64,000 nt of DNA from contig JBCBRS010000001.1 of the NCBI GenBank assembly GCA_039819545.1, positions 62,001-126,000 on the forward strand. The letters are read 5' to 3'. This document shows, one piece after another, positions 16,675-24,793 of the stretch. How positions within the stretch are numbered: the stretch's first letter is position 1; the number at the start of each line of letters is the position of its first letter. The DNA is from CALLPQ01 sp039819545. GTDB lineage: Bacteria > Pseudomonadota > Alphaproteobacteria > Caulobacterales > Parvularculaceae. The notes beneath the pieces were generated by a model. It was not told the origin of the DNA and ran no database searches. It saw only the letters and a program-made list of their open reading frames with translations. Both the position numbers and the translations under genes were made by a program.

Positions 16675-17832
16675 TTATTGCCGCTCGCGTGAGAGATAGT
16701 CCTTGGACTGCATTTCCAAAAGCCGCGAGACGGTTCGGTCAAACTCAAACGCCTCGCTACCCGTCCTATAGAGTGCTTCGGGCGGGCCATCGGCGCTGGC
16801 GATCAGTTTGACCCCGCGCTCATAGAGCGTATCAATCAGGATCACGAACCGCTTTGCCTCATTGCGGTCGTTGGCGGTCATGACGGGGATATCGTCCAGC
16901 AACAGTGTCCCGTAACGCTGGGCAATAGCGAGGTAATCACCGGCACCGAGCGCGCGGGCGCACAAGGCCTCGAAGGAAAATCGTGCACAGCCCCGGGCTG
17001 CCCGTTCAACCGTCAGGGTACGGCCCGTTACCGCGATCGTTTCATGCTGCTCCGTCGCGCCGGCAATCAGGCGTTGCCACGCATCATCCATGGCGGCCCG
17101 CGTCTGCGCACCCAACGGGTGAAAATAGACCTTTTGTCCCGGTAACCGGTCCAGGCGATAATCCTTGTGCGCATCAAGGTGAAAGATATCAAGGGTTGTG
17201 ACCAACCGATCAATAAAGGGCAGGAAAAGCCCGCGGTTCAATCCATCTTTATAAAGATCAGTGGGGTGCCGGTTGGAGGTTGTCACGACGATAACCCCTT
17301 CTGCAAAAAGGTCATCAAACAGACGCCCCAAAATCATCGCATCGGTGATGTCGTTCACGTGGAATTCGTCAAAACAGATAAGCCGGCCCCGCGCCGCAAC
17401 CATCCGCGCCACCGGGGCGATAGGGTCATCGCCGTCGCTTTTTTGATAAGCGGGCTCGCGGACCCGCGCCGCCGGGGTCAGCTGTCGCCACGCCGCGATA
17501 TCGCTGTGTACCCCTTGCATAAACTCATGGAAATGAACGCGCTGTTTGCTGGGGATTGGCGTGTTGTTAAAGAACAGGTCCATGAGCAGCGTTTTGCCGC
17601 GACCAACCCCGCCCCAAAGATAAAGTCCCTTTGGTGCCGTGCGCATCGCGCGCCCCAAAAAGGGTAGATACCGCGCAAGCCCGGTGGGTGCGCTGTCCTT
17701 GCCGCGAATAAGCGCCGTGGAGAGGGCATTCAGTCGTTCCGCCGCTGCGCGCTGAACGGGGTCCGGCGTCAGGGTGCCATCGGCAACCAGAGCATCATAG
17801 CGGGCAAGCGGCGTGGTCATGGTCGTGGTCAT
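16675..17832 (-). CDS. zapE: Cell division protein ZapE (AFG1-like ATPase)
   Basis: A 385-residue AAA-type ATPase. Walker A is GGVGRGKT (residues 74-81), Walker B is RLICFDEFHVND, and sensor-like VVVTTSNRHPTDLYKDGLNR and LLLDDIPVMTANDRNEAKRF follow. These are the diagnostic segments of ZapE/AFG1. In E. coli ZapE associates with the Z-ring under stress and destabilises FtsZ polymers; the mitochondrial homologue handles respiratory proteins. The N-terminus MTTTMTTPLARYD offers a second ATG four codons in. In many alphaproteobacteria it precedes mdh, which is not adjacent here. Confidence 0.95.
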   Translation of the reverse strand: MTTTMTTPLARYDALVADGTLTPDPVQRAAAERLNALSTALIRGKDSAPTGLARYLPFLGRAMRTAPKGLYLWGGVGRGKTLLMDLFFNNTPIPSKQRVHFHEFMQGVHSDIAAWRQLTPAARVREPAYQKSDGDDPIAPVARMVAARGRLICFDEFHVNDITDAMILGRLFDDLFAEGVIVVTTSNRHPTDLYKDGLNRGLFLPFIDRLVTTLDIFHLDAHKDYRLDRLPGQKVYFHPLGAQTRAAMDDAWQRLIAGATEQHETIAVTGRTLTVERAARGCARFSFEALCARALGAGDYLAIAQRYGTLLLDDIPVMTANDRNEAKRFVILIDTLYERGVKLIASADGPPEALYRTGSEAFEFDRTVSRLLEMQSKDYLSRERQ

Positions 17833-18079
17833 GGTAAGGGGCGAAGGGTACAGGGTGAAAAGGCAGCGGTTTCACAACGATCAGTGTGGCGACCACAAAA
17901 CCGGAAGATCGTTGCCCACGCAACCGTCGAGGAGCCAGCGGGACGGCAACCCGGTAGCATGCGCAGCCGGTTAATCGGCCAGGACAAATTGAATGATTTC
18001 TGGCAACGCAATTGCAAAAATATGCCTCTAATTTTTCTATTGGTTGTGTTTCACCGCCCGACAAGGGACCCGTTTTGCT

Positions 18080-18841
18080 GTGCGCGTGCTCTTAATACGT
18101 CTTTTCGCGGCTCTGGCCGCCGCTGTTTGTGTATCGGCTCAGGCCGAAACAACGGTCTTTCCTACCAATGCCTACGGGGTTGCGGGGCCCATACCATCGC
18201 CCGGTAACCTCACCGATCTTGTGGGGGCACCCGACCCCAATACGCTCGTGCAGTTTGATCCGGGTGATCTTGGGTTTCTGCGATTTGGTCAGGATATTAC
18301 CGGCGTTTCCACCGGCATGGGTAACATGTCTCTGCTGTTCAATATCGCCTCGGCGGCACCCGCCACGTCTGGCTCGGCGGCGGGGTCGGTCTTTGTGTCG
18401 GTGCTTCTTGGCAATATTGTCGATACCCCGGCTGGTGGCCTTTCTTTCACGCTGGCGAACACCCCCGGCCTCACAGCGCCCAATGGGTCGGGATCGATCT
18501 TCGAATTCACGCAAGTCCCCGGGGGAACGACCGGTCTTTTTGAGGTGAGTACGAACAGTTTCGTGGCGGGATGCGCGGCCATCGGGGGTTGTAATACGAT
18601 TGTGATTGGCACCTCCGGCCTTGGCGCGGCGGGCGGCAGCACCTTTACAGACGGGGGCACGCTGGCGTTTTCTTCCGTGGTTGCCGCGTCGCCGGAACCG
18701 GGCACCTGGTTCTTGATGATCCTTGGCTTCGCCGGGCTTAGCTATCGCCTCAAACACCGACGCGCCCGCGCCGACACTGGCCTGCCTGCCCTTGATGCTG
18801 CTGCGCCACGATCTGCAGCCATGTGCGCGCTGCACGCCTAG
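18080..18841 (+). CDS. PEP-CTERM (PEPxxW-type) sorting-signal protein
   Basis: A secreted protein of about 253 residues. I choose the GTG at 18080, which gives a signal peptide (VRVLLIRLFAALAAAVCVSAQA); a TTG at 18044 would add 12 residues. The middle is Gly/Ser/Thr-rich with beta-strand character and one CAAIGGC Cys pair. Near the end is PEPGTW (residues 205-210) followed by a hydrophobic helix and a basic cluster (RLKHRRARA), the tripartite exosortase recognition signal of alphaproteobacterial PEPxxW proteins. Unusually, about 20 more residues follow the basic cluster. No exosortase gene lies in the window. The mature protein is presumably processed at the membrane and exported or held in an extracellular matrix. 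Confidence 0.8.
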   Translation: MRVLLIRLFAALAAAVCVSAQAETTVFPTNAYGVAGPIPSPGNLTDLVGAPDPNTLVQFDPGDLGFLRFGQDITGVSTGMGNMSLLFNIASAAPATSGSAAGSVFVSVLLGNIVDTPAGGLSFTLANTPGLTAPNGSGSIFEFTQVPGGTTGLFEVSTNSFVAGCAAIGGCNTIVIGTSGLGAAGGSTFTDGGTLAFSSVVAASPEPGTWFLMILGFAGLSYRLKHRRARADTGLPALDAAAPRSAAMCALHA

Positions 18842-19072
18842 AGCGCGGCGGGCACTTTCCCCCTCTCCCTTTTATCGTTGAGACATCCTTCCCGGCTTTG
18901 CTCCTGGCGTTGCCGGGAAAAGCGGCTGCGCTCACTCCAAATGGGCCCTTGCGTGATGGTAAACAAAAGGTAAACTCAGAAAAGGTGATGATGCTTTGGT
19001 GGCGCATCGCTGGGGGGCGTTACGCCCCCAAGACGGTCGTCTTTGGGGCATCATGGGCACTATGGGGTTATT

Positions 19073-19528
19073 ATGATCAGAATTCTTCTTCCACTGGCGG
19101 TGATGGCATCGCTCTATTTTGCACCGCTGTTCAGTGAAACAATCTCCGGGTCTTTCTCCGGCGATGCGGAACGCGCAATCGCGGGCAGTTATTTTGTTGG
19201 CGACACTGTCGGCTGCGTCACCGAACAGGATTTCACCTTTGAAGGCGAATGCGCGCCGAAAGACGGCATGCGCGGTACTGCAATCGCGGCAGCAATGGGG
19301 GCCTGCGGTGTTGCGGCGGTCCTGGGCATTTTTGGTCTGTTGCCGTTTGTGGGACGCTTGACCAGTTTGGTCACCACGCTGGCCGGTGTTGCCGCTATTG
19401 GAGCGATTGCCTTTTTTGGGCTCAACATTACGGGCGAGGACGGGGTCTCCCTCGCCTGGGGCACTTATGCATCCGGCGGTCTGAGCCTGCTGACTCTGAT
19501 CTCCGGCCTCTCCGGTATGCGGGGTTGA
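19073..19528 (+). CDS. Small polytopic membrane protein of unknown function
   Basis: A 151-residue protein that starts MIRILLPLAVMASLYF and contains about four hydrophobic helices, with a polar loop (GDTVGCVTEQDFTFEGECAPKDG) bearing two Cys between the first and second. I do not recognise a family. An earlier in-frame start would add MGHHGHYGVI, which is unlikely. Upstream lie a directly repeated GGTAAAC heptamer and a short GC palindrome at 19012-19029. It is convergent with the gamma-carbonic anhydrase gene. Confidence 0.7.
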   Translation: MIRILLPLAVMASLYFAPLFSETISGSFSGDAERAIAGSYFVGDTVGCVTEQDFTFEGECAPKDGMRGTAIAAAMGACGVAAVLGIFGLLPFVGRLTSLVTTLAGVAAIGAIAFFGLNITGEDGVSLAWGTYASGGLSLLTLISGLSGMRG

Positions 19529-19618
19529 CGCAATAGGCTCTGTCGAACGCCGATAAAATCCGTGTTCCCGGGCGAGCGAAGCGCAGACCCGGGACTTGTT
19601 TCCACGCATTCCCCACCC

Positions 19619-20167
19619 TTATTGCCTAAATGCGTCTTCAAGAGCGCGCGCATGATGCCGGGCTTCTTCCACATAATGGCGTGCCCCGGCGAGGGCCATC
19701 TTGTCTTCACCGGGTTTTAGATCACGAAGTTTTTTCGCGGGCAGGCCTGCCCACATCTCGCCAGAGGGGACGCGCTTTCGCGGACCCAGAAACGCACCCG
19801 CCGCCAGAAAACCGCCCGTGGCCACGCTGCTGGCATCGAGCATCGTTGCCCCCATGCCCACAAAACCCTCTTCTTCGACTGTGCACCCATGCAGCATGCA
19901 GCGATGGCCAATGAGCGCATTTTTCCCGATCAGGGTCGGCGTGCCGCCAATGGCGGGGTCATCCACATGGATAATGGTCCCGTCCTGCACATTGGCCGCC
20001 TCACCAATCTCAATCCGGTGTGAGTCTCCGCGCAGGACACAAGCGTACCAGATCGACGCATCCGCTGCGATCCGCACATCACCGCATACCACCGCGCCAG
20101 GCGCCACAAACGCATCCGGATGGATGTTAGGGGCTTTGCCACCAATCGCAAAAACAAGCGCCTCCAT
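19619..20167 (-). CDS. Gamma-carbonic anhydrase family protein
   Basis: A 182-residue left-handed beta-helix protein with hexapeptide-like repeats (ADASIWYACVLRGD, IGEAANVQDGTIIHVDD). The zinc-site histidines of the family are in the IIHVDD segment and in LIGHRCMLHGC. It belongs to the YrdA/PaaY/CaiE group, whose members are carbonic anhydrase-like or thioesterase-associated; activity cannot be predicted. The C-terminal helix (LAGARHYVEEARHHARALE) is typical. Its ATG is immediately adjacent to the maiA stop, so the two form one operon. Confidence 0.92.
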   Translation of the reverse strand: MEALVFAIGGKAPNIHPDAFVAPGAVVCGDVRIAADASIWYACVLRGDSHRIEIGEAANVQDGTIIHVDDPAIGGTPTLIGKNALIGHRCMLHGCTVEEEGFVGMGATMLDASSVATGGFLAAGAFLGPRKRVPSGEMWAGLPAKKLRDLKPGEDKMALAGARHYVEEARHHARALEDAFRQ

Positions 20168-20830
20168 CTAGCGGTTCTCCCGGTCCGGATTGTCTGGTTG
20201 ATTGTCAGGATGCGCCGTAATAAACGCCGGATGATCCGCACACGCCTCTTCAACGGCGAGGAGATGATCGAGCCCGGTAAAGTCGCCGCCAAACCGCCGT
20301 ATGGATGCCAGTTGCGGGATCAAAAAGGCCTCCGCCAGACCGGGCGCCTCCCCAAAACAAAACTGGCCTTGCGCTCCGCGTTCATGACGGGTGATGAGCG
20401 TTTGCGCTGCATGGAGCGCCGCTACGGGCCACCGATTGATCCATGCGGTTATATTAGCTTTTGAAAAACCATGGTCGTCGCGCAGCATGGTCAGTACCCG
20501 CAAATTGCCAAAGGGCTGCGCCTCACAGGCAATGGTCATGGCAACGGCCTCCACCTTCGCGGCGGCAACCGGGTCAAGCGGGGCCAGAGAGCGGTCCGGA
20601 TAGGCGCGATCCAGGTACCGAATAATTGCCATCGATTGGGTCAGAAGCGTGCCGTCGTCGGTCTCCAGGCTGGGCACCAGATTTTGCGGATTGATCGCGG
20701 TATAGCCGGGCTCTGTTTGTGCCCCGTCGAGGAGATTGACCGGCACATAGTCAACAGTCAGTTCCTTTAGCGCGAGGGCGATGCGCACCCGCCAGGTGGC
20801 GCTTGATCGCCAATATCCATATAATTTCAC
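20168..20830 (-). CDS. maiA: Maleylacetoacetate isomerase (zeta-class glutathione transferase)
   Basis: About 220 residues starting at a GTG that encodes VKLYGYWRSSATWRVRIALAL. The SSxxWRVRIAL motif (residues 9-19) is diagnostic of zeta-class GST/MaiA and contains the glutathione-activating Ser. NPQNLVPSLETDDGTLLTQSMAIIRYLD is the rest of the thioredoxin-fold domain, and an all-helical C-terminal domain follows. MaiA isomerises maleylacetoacetate to fumarylacetoacetate in tyrosine breakdown. Other pathway genes are not nearby, so a broader GST role is possible. A frame upstream to 20980 is open but unlike the family. The stop touches the start of the gamma-carbonic anhydrase gene. Confidence 0.92.
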   Translation of the reverse strand: MKLYGYWRSSATWRVRIALALKELTVDYVPVNLLDGAQTEPGYTAINPQNLVPSLETDDGTLLTQSMAIIRYLDRAYPDRSLAPLDPVAAAKVEAVAMTIACEAQPFGNLRVLTMLRDDHGFSKANITAWINRWPVAALHAAQTLITRHERGAQGQFCFGEAPGLAEAFLIPQLASIRRFGGDFTGLDHLLAVEEACADHPAFITAHPDNQPDNPDRENR

Positions 20831-20884
20831 GGGCTCGGCCTCAATGATTTTACTGCGCGTGTTATCGTAGGGCAGAGGCGGGCT

Positions 20885-22180
20885 ATGTGCCAAGTCACAC
20901 CATGGGCGAAGTCGCTGTGCAGGGGCCGCGATGCGCGCCGGAGTTTCCACACGAAGGGGACTGCTATCTTTCGGCAACATACTCGTTCTTTCGCCGTCAC
21001 GCTGGCGACGCTTTGCGGGCTCGTTGCCCTTGGTGGGTGTATCAGCGATCCAGCCATTAAAAGGTCGGTCCGCACACCATATCTCACCGGACTTGATACC
21101 GCGGATGGTGCTGACGATGCGCTTGTCACCGCCGATGGGCGTGCCTTGGCGATGACGGTCTGGCGCGCCCAGCCCGATCCCGCTTCACCTGCTCGCGCTG
21201 TGCCAAAGGCCATTGTGATCGCGCTCCACGGGATGAATGATTATGCCCACGCTTTTGAAGGTGCTGGGTCCGCCTGGGCAGCGTTGGGCCTGACCGTCTA
21301 TGCCTATGACCAGCGCAGTTTTGGCCGCAGCCGCACCGATCAGGACCGGTGGCCCGGCACGGCGCAGCTGGTTCTTGATCTGAAAGCCATGGTCGCGGCG
21401 GTGCGTGATTATCATCCCGCGACGCCGGTTTTCGTCTTGGGCCATTCCATGGGCGGGGCGGTGGTGATGCAGGCTAATCGCGCGGGCCAGGCGCCGGGCG
21501 ATCGACCGCTCGGTGCTGATGGCGTGATCGTCGCAGCGCCAGCAATCTGGGGCGGGGCGCGTATGCCGCTTGCCTATCGGCTGACACTGTCCATCGCGGC
21601 AACCCTCGCGCCCGACAAAACGCTCACCGGTGCGCGCGCTGCCCGTCAGTCTACGGATAATATCCCTATCCTGCGCGGGATGCAGGCTGATCCCCTCGTT
21701 TTGAAAGAAACACCACTGCGCAATGTTGCCGGTCTCGTGCGGCTCATGGGCCGCGCCAACACAAGCGCGCGCGACCAACAGGGTGATATGCTTTTTCTCT
21801 TCGGCTGCCGTGATGAACTGGTGCCAGTCGATGATCTGACAGCCGTGGCCGAGACAATCGCTGGCTCACCGCGCACAAAAACGACGGTGCATGGGTATGA
21901 GGCGGGGTGGCATCTTCTTTTCCGCGACCTCCAAGCGAGCCGTGTCTGGGCCGACGTTGGAGATTGGGTGGCAGACCGGGTAGTGGGCCGGGTAGCCGCG
22001 CGCGCTCTCGTGGCCGATGCCCCCCCTTCACGTCCTGACCAGGGCAACGCACCTCAAAAAAATGGCACCGTACATCCGGGTATAAAACCACGCCGTACGG
22101 TGCCATCGTGTTCAGGCCCGTCGCTGTCATCTGGTGGCGGAGCCCGACATGCATCCGACACCGACAGAACTGGCGCCTAA
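20885..22180 (+). CDS. Lipoprotein alpha/beta hydrolase (monoacylglycerol lipase-like)
   Basis: A 431-residue S33/monoacylglycerol lipase-type hydrolase. The N-terminus contains a hydrophobic segment ending in a lipobox (LGGC, Cys52), so the protein is probably a lipoprotein; the 30 polar residues before the hydrophobic core are longer than usual, but no later ATG/GTG/TTG fits. The nucleophile is Ser188 in LGHSMGG. FLFGCRDELVPVDD carries the acid residue, and His lies in YEAGWHLLFRD. IALHGMNDYAHAFEG and YAYDQRSFGRS are classic lid-proximal motifs. The last 60 residues are low-complexity and overlap inverted repeats in the DNA, suggesting an eroded or extended C-terminus. It is divergent from maiA. 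Confidence 0.88.
   Translation: MCQVTPWAKSLCRGRDARRSFHTKGTAIFRQHTRSFAVTLATLCGLVALGGCISDPAIKRSVRTPYLTGLDTADGADDALVTADGRALAMTVWRAQPDPASPARAVPKAIVIALHGMNDYAHAFEGAGSAWAALGLTVYAYDQRSFGRSRTDQDRWPGTAQLVLDLKAMVAAVRDYHPATPVFVLGHSMGGAVVMQANRAGQAPGDRPLGADGVIVAAPAIWGGARMPLAYRLTLSIAATLAPDKTLTGARAARQSTDNIPILRGMQADPLVLKETPLRNVAGLVRLMGRANTSARDQQGDMLFLFGCRDELVPVDDLTAVAETIAGSPRTKTTVHGYEAGWHLLFRDLQASRVWADVGDWVADRVVGRVAARALVADAPPSRPDQGNAPQKNGTVHPGIKPRRTVPSCSGPSLSSGGGARHASDTDRTGA
22062..22106. repeat. 12-bp inverted repeat inside the 3' end of the lipase gene
   Basis: ATGGCACCGTAC (22062-22073) and GTACGGTGCCAT (22095-22106) are perfect complements separated by 21 nt. It falls within the poorly conserved C-terminal coding tail of the hydrolase. 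Confidence 0.7.
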
Positions 22181-22248
22181 CGGTGTAAAACATTCAGGGT
22201 TAGGGGTTTGGGGCAGGCCTGAATGTTTCGGGAACGAGGTTCACCGTT
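22179..22248 (+). other. Nested hairpins after the lipase gene (possible structured 3' UTR/RNA)
   Basis: Outer arms AACGGTG (22179-22185) and CACCGTT (22242-22248) enclose a perfect 10-bp stem, AACATTCAGG (22189-22198) with CCTGAATGTT (22218-22227). A competing stem GAGGTTC/GAACCTC overlaps the right side. No T-run follows, so this is not a standard terminator. An AT-rich stretch (about 22280-22400) then leads to the pentapeptide-repeat gene and probably holds its promoter. Confidence 0.45.
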
Positions 22249-22454
22249 TGAACCTCTCCACAATGGGCTGAAATTCCTTCCAGAGTAGTAAAATAATTTC
22301 ATATATCTCGTAAAACGAGAAAAAAAGGAACAAAATAATACTTTTTGGGTTGGTCAGCGGCAAATGTCAGGAAAAATCCCGATGATCGGTTAAATTTATT
22401 TTGAAGTCTTCCTGTCACCCTCAGGGGAAAGGCGCGTCCTGCGGGGAAGACGGT

Positions 22455-23306
22455 ATGTGGAAGTCTATCTTTTTTATCATGCTATTCGGCATGGCCATGG
22501 CGGCCACCATGTCTGCGGTCATGGTGGGCAACCATAGCGGTAAAAAAACGGTCATTGACAAAATGGCGGGCAGTGTTGCGCGCGGCGTGGGCCAGATTGA
22601 GAACTCCGGCCCCGCCCTCGACAGGGTTTTCAAACAGATTGATTTGGATTTGCCCACACTAAGCGGCGAGAAAAAACGATATGACGGCGACGATGAAGCC
22701 GGGAAAGATCATACGGGTGCAAACTTTTCGGGCCGTACACTGACCCAAGCAAATTTCAACAGCGCGTCCCTCGCTGGTGCCGTCTTTGCGGGCAGTATCA
22801 TGGAAGATGCCGGTCTTGTGGCAGCCTATGCGCCCATGGCGAACTTTTCGAAGGCGCGCTTGAAAAAATCTGATCTATCGGCCGGGATCTTTACCGGTGC
22901 CAATTTCAACCGCGCCAATTTGCGTGAGGCAACCGCGCGGGCGGCGGATTTTGCCGGAACCGACTTAAGCGACGCTAATCTTTCGTTTGCGTCTTTTTCC
23001 CAATCCAATTTTGCTATTGCAAATCTATCCGGTGCCTACCTCGTCAGTATGCGGGCCTTTGGCGCAGACTTCACCGGCGCGCAATTTGTCGGTGCTGATG
23101 CGCAGGGCGTGATGTTTGACGGTGCAAAATTGATCAACACGGATTTTTCCGATGCCGATGTTGATCAGTCAATTTTCACCGGCGCGAACCTCTCTGGTGC
23201 GGCACTGGCGGGTGTAAAAAATCTCAAGCAGGGTCAGATTGCTGATGCGTGCGGGGATAATAAGACAACCCTGCCAGCGGGATTGACGATTACTCAGTGC
23301 CAGTAA
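22455..23306 (+). CDS. Pentapeptide-repeat protein with N-terminal membrane anchor
   Basis: A protein of about 283 residues starting MWKSIFFIMLFGMAMAATMS, which is a membrane anchor or signal sequence. After a linker, residues about 90-255 are tandem A(D/N)LxX-type pentapeptides (GANFSGRTLTQANFNSASL, TGANFNRANLREA, LSDANLSFASFSQ, TGANLSGAALAG), predicted to form a right-handed quadrilateral beta-helix. The C-terminal cap QIADACGDNKTTLPAGLTITQC is a common ending for alphaproteobacterial members. The function is not predictable; a few relatives mimic DNA. It probably faces the periplasm. Confidence 0.85.
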   Translation: MWKSIFFIMLFGMAMAATMSAVMVGNHSGKKTVIDKMAGSVARGVGQIENSGPALDRVFKQIDLDLPTLSGEKKRYDGDDEAGKDHTGANFSGRTLTQANFNSASLAGAVFAGSIMEDAGLVAAYAPMANFSKARLKKSDLSAGIFTGANFNRANLREATARAADFAGTDLSDANLSFASFSQSNFAIANLSGAYLVSMRAFGADFTGAQFVGADAQGVMFDGAKLINTDFSDADVDQSIFTGANLSGAALAGVKNLKQGQIADACGDNKTTLPAGLTITQCQ

Positions 23307-23440
23307 TAGCGGGGTCAGTAATGGCTGGCTTGGTTATTGGGGTATTCCCATCCCCGGGCGACGACCCTGGGGCTGTCATTGGGCGTTCGGAATTTGGACG
23401 AACAGCCCCCAAGTCAACCCCGAGACCTAAACTCAAACCG

Positions 23441-24460
23441 TTAACTGGCCCGGGACAAAGACGTTTGGACGAGATCCCGCAGGGCGTTGGTATGATCCGT
23501 AGCTGGAACTGAATCCAGAGCGCCGATCGCCTTGCGGGCATACTGCCCAGCAAGTTCAAGCGTCTTGTCGACAGCATCATGCCGGGCCATGATGGCGCAC
23601 GCAGTATGAAAATCGTCATCGGTCTGCTGACCATCGGCAATGGTGCGTTGCCAGAATTTGCGTTCCTGGGCGTCGGCGCTTGCCACACTTAAAATGACGG
23701 GCAAGGTCATTTTGCCTTCGCGAAAATCATCGCCCACAGTCTTGCCAAGCTTGCCTTCGAAGCCGGTGTAATCAAGCGCATCGTCTACCAACTGATAGGC
23801 AATACCAAAATCGCGGCCAAAGGCTTCCATGGCAATTTCTTCGCGCTGGGGTGCGCTTGCAATGATGGCACCGGTATGGGTCGCTGCCGCAAACAAGGCT
23901 GCGGTCTTCGAGTTAATCACATCGATATACATTTCGCGGGTTGTCTGCAGGTTTTTCTGCGTTGCCAATTGCAGGACCTCGCCTTCGGCAATCACGCTGG
24001 AGGCATGAGAAAGAATTTTCAGAACCCGGAGGTTTTCTGCCGCAACCATCAGTTCAAATGCCCGCGAGAAAATGTAATCCCCGACCAGCACGCTTTCTTT
24101 GTTGCCCCATATGACATTGGCAGTCTTTGTGCCCCGGCGCAGGCGGGAGGCGTCAACCACATCATCATGGAGAAGAGTTGCCCCATGGATAAGCTCCACC
24201 GCTGCGGCCATCAAAATGTGATGACCGCCGCTATAGCCAAAAAGCCGCGCGGCGCTCAGCGTCAGCATGGGGCGCAGGCGTTTACCCCCTGCATTGATCA
24301 AGTGACCGGCAAGATCGGGGATCATGGCGACCGGCGAATCCATCCGCATCAGGATTTCCTGATCCATGCGGCCAAGATCATCACGGGTAAGCGCGCGCAG
24401 GGTCGCCACGGCCTGGGCGAAATCTGTCTTTTCAGTGGATGTCACCAAGGCCAACGACAC
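23441..24460 (-). CDS. ispB: Polyprenyl diphosphate synthase (octaprenyl/decaprenyl type)
   Basis: A 339-residue trans-isoprenyl diphosphate synthase. The first Asp-rich motif is LLHDDVVD (Asp99, 100, 103), preceded by GGKRLRPML. The second is QLVDDALDYTG, followed by GKTVGDDFREGKMTLPVI. It elongates FPP with IPP to the long side chain of ubiquinone; the chain length cannot be fixed from motifs alone. It is a single gene on the minus strand, converging with the pentapeptide-repeat gene. The chain-initiating dxr enzyme is also in the window (39.1 kb). Confidence 0.94.
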   Translation of the reverse strand: MSLALVTSTEKTDFAQAVATLRALTRDDLGRMDQEILMRMDSPVAMIPDLAGHLINAGGKRLRPMLTLSAARLFGYSGGHHILMAAAVELIHGATLLHDDVVDASRLRRGTKTANVIWGNKESVLVGDYIFSRAFELMVAAENLRVLKILSHASSVIAEGEVLQLATQKNLQTTREMYIDVINSKTAALFAAATHTGAIIASAPQREEIAMEAFGRDFGIAYQLVDDALDYTGFEGKLGKTVGDDFREGKMTLPVILSVASADAQERKFWQRTIADGQQTDDDFHTACAIMARHDAVDKTLELAGQYARKAIGALDSVPATDHTNALRDLVQTSLSRAS

Positions 24461-24793
24461 AGAACCAAGCCCTTTCCTTCAATTCGCGTTTTCACCTGGC
24501 GTGCTGCAGTCAAGTCAATGGCGTCAGACCCAGCAACGGTACAGGACAGGGCAACGAGCCCCAAACGCGGCGGCACAGTGGCCTTTTGCAAAATGCCGGT
24601 CAAGAAAAACCGGGCCGGAGCCACGCGACGCTGGCATGCTATATATAAGTGCGGTTACGACAGGAAGAAGCATTGATCCTGCGTCATTTTAGTTAGGCAC
24701 GCTCGTGTTGCCGCGCACCGCCAAATCCAGATGTCTTTTCCCCAATCCTAGTCCATTGCCAAACCAAGTCTCGATCAACGCCTTGAATGCGCG
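24461..24793. other. Divergent intergenic region, ispB / S49 peptidase
   Basis: No gene could be supported in these 333 bases; the short open frames here lack family resemblance. A TGCTATATATAAG stretch near 24637-24649 looks like an extended -10 element in either direction. Genes that often follow here in relatives (a DUF2007 protein and a tRNA1(Val) methyltransferase) are absent. Confidence 0.35.

Noticed and set aside
18889..18919. TTCCCGGC/GCCGGGAA hairpin after the PEP-CTERM gene
   Set aside because: An 8-bp stem without a downstream T-run in either direction; not called as a terminator.
20831..20980. Longer N-terminus for maiA
   Set aside because: The added residues do not resemble glutathione transferases and would overlap the divergent lipase promoter; the GTG at 20830 gives the exact family start.
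22062..22260. Possible tmRNA piece or other known structured RNA
   Set aside because: No alanine tag reading frame, no tRNA-like acceptor pairing and no CCA end could be found; it is kept only as unexplained hairpins.
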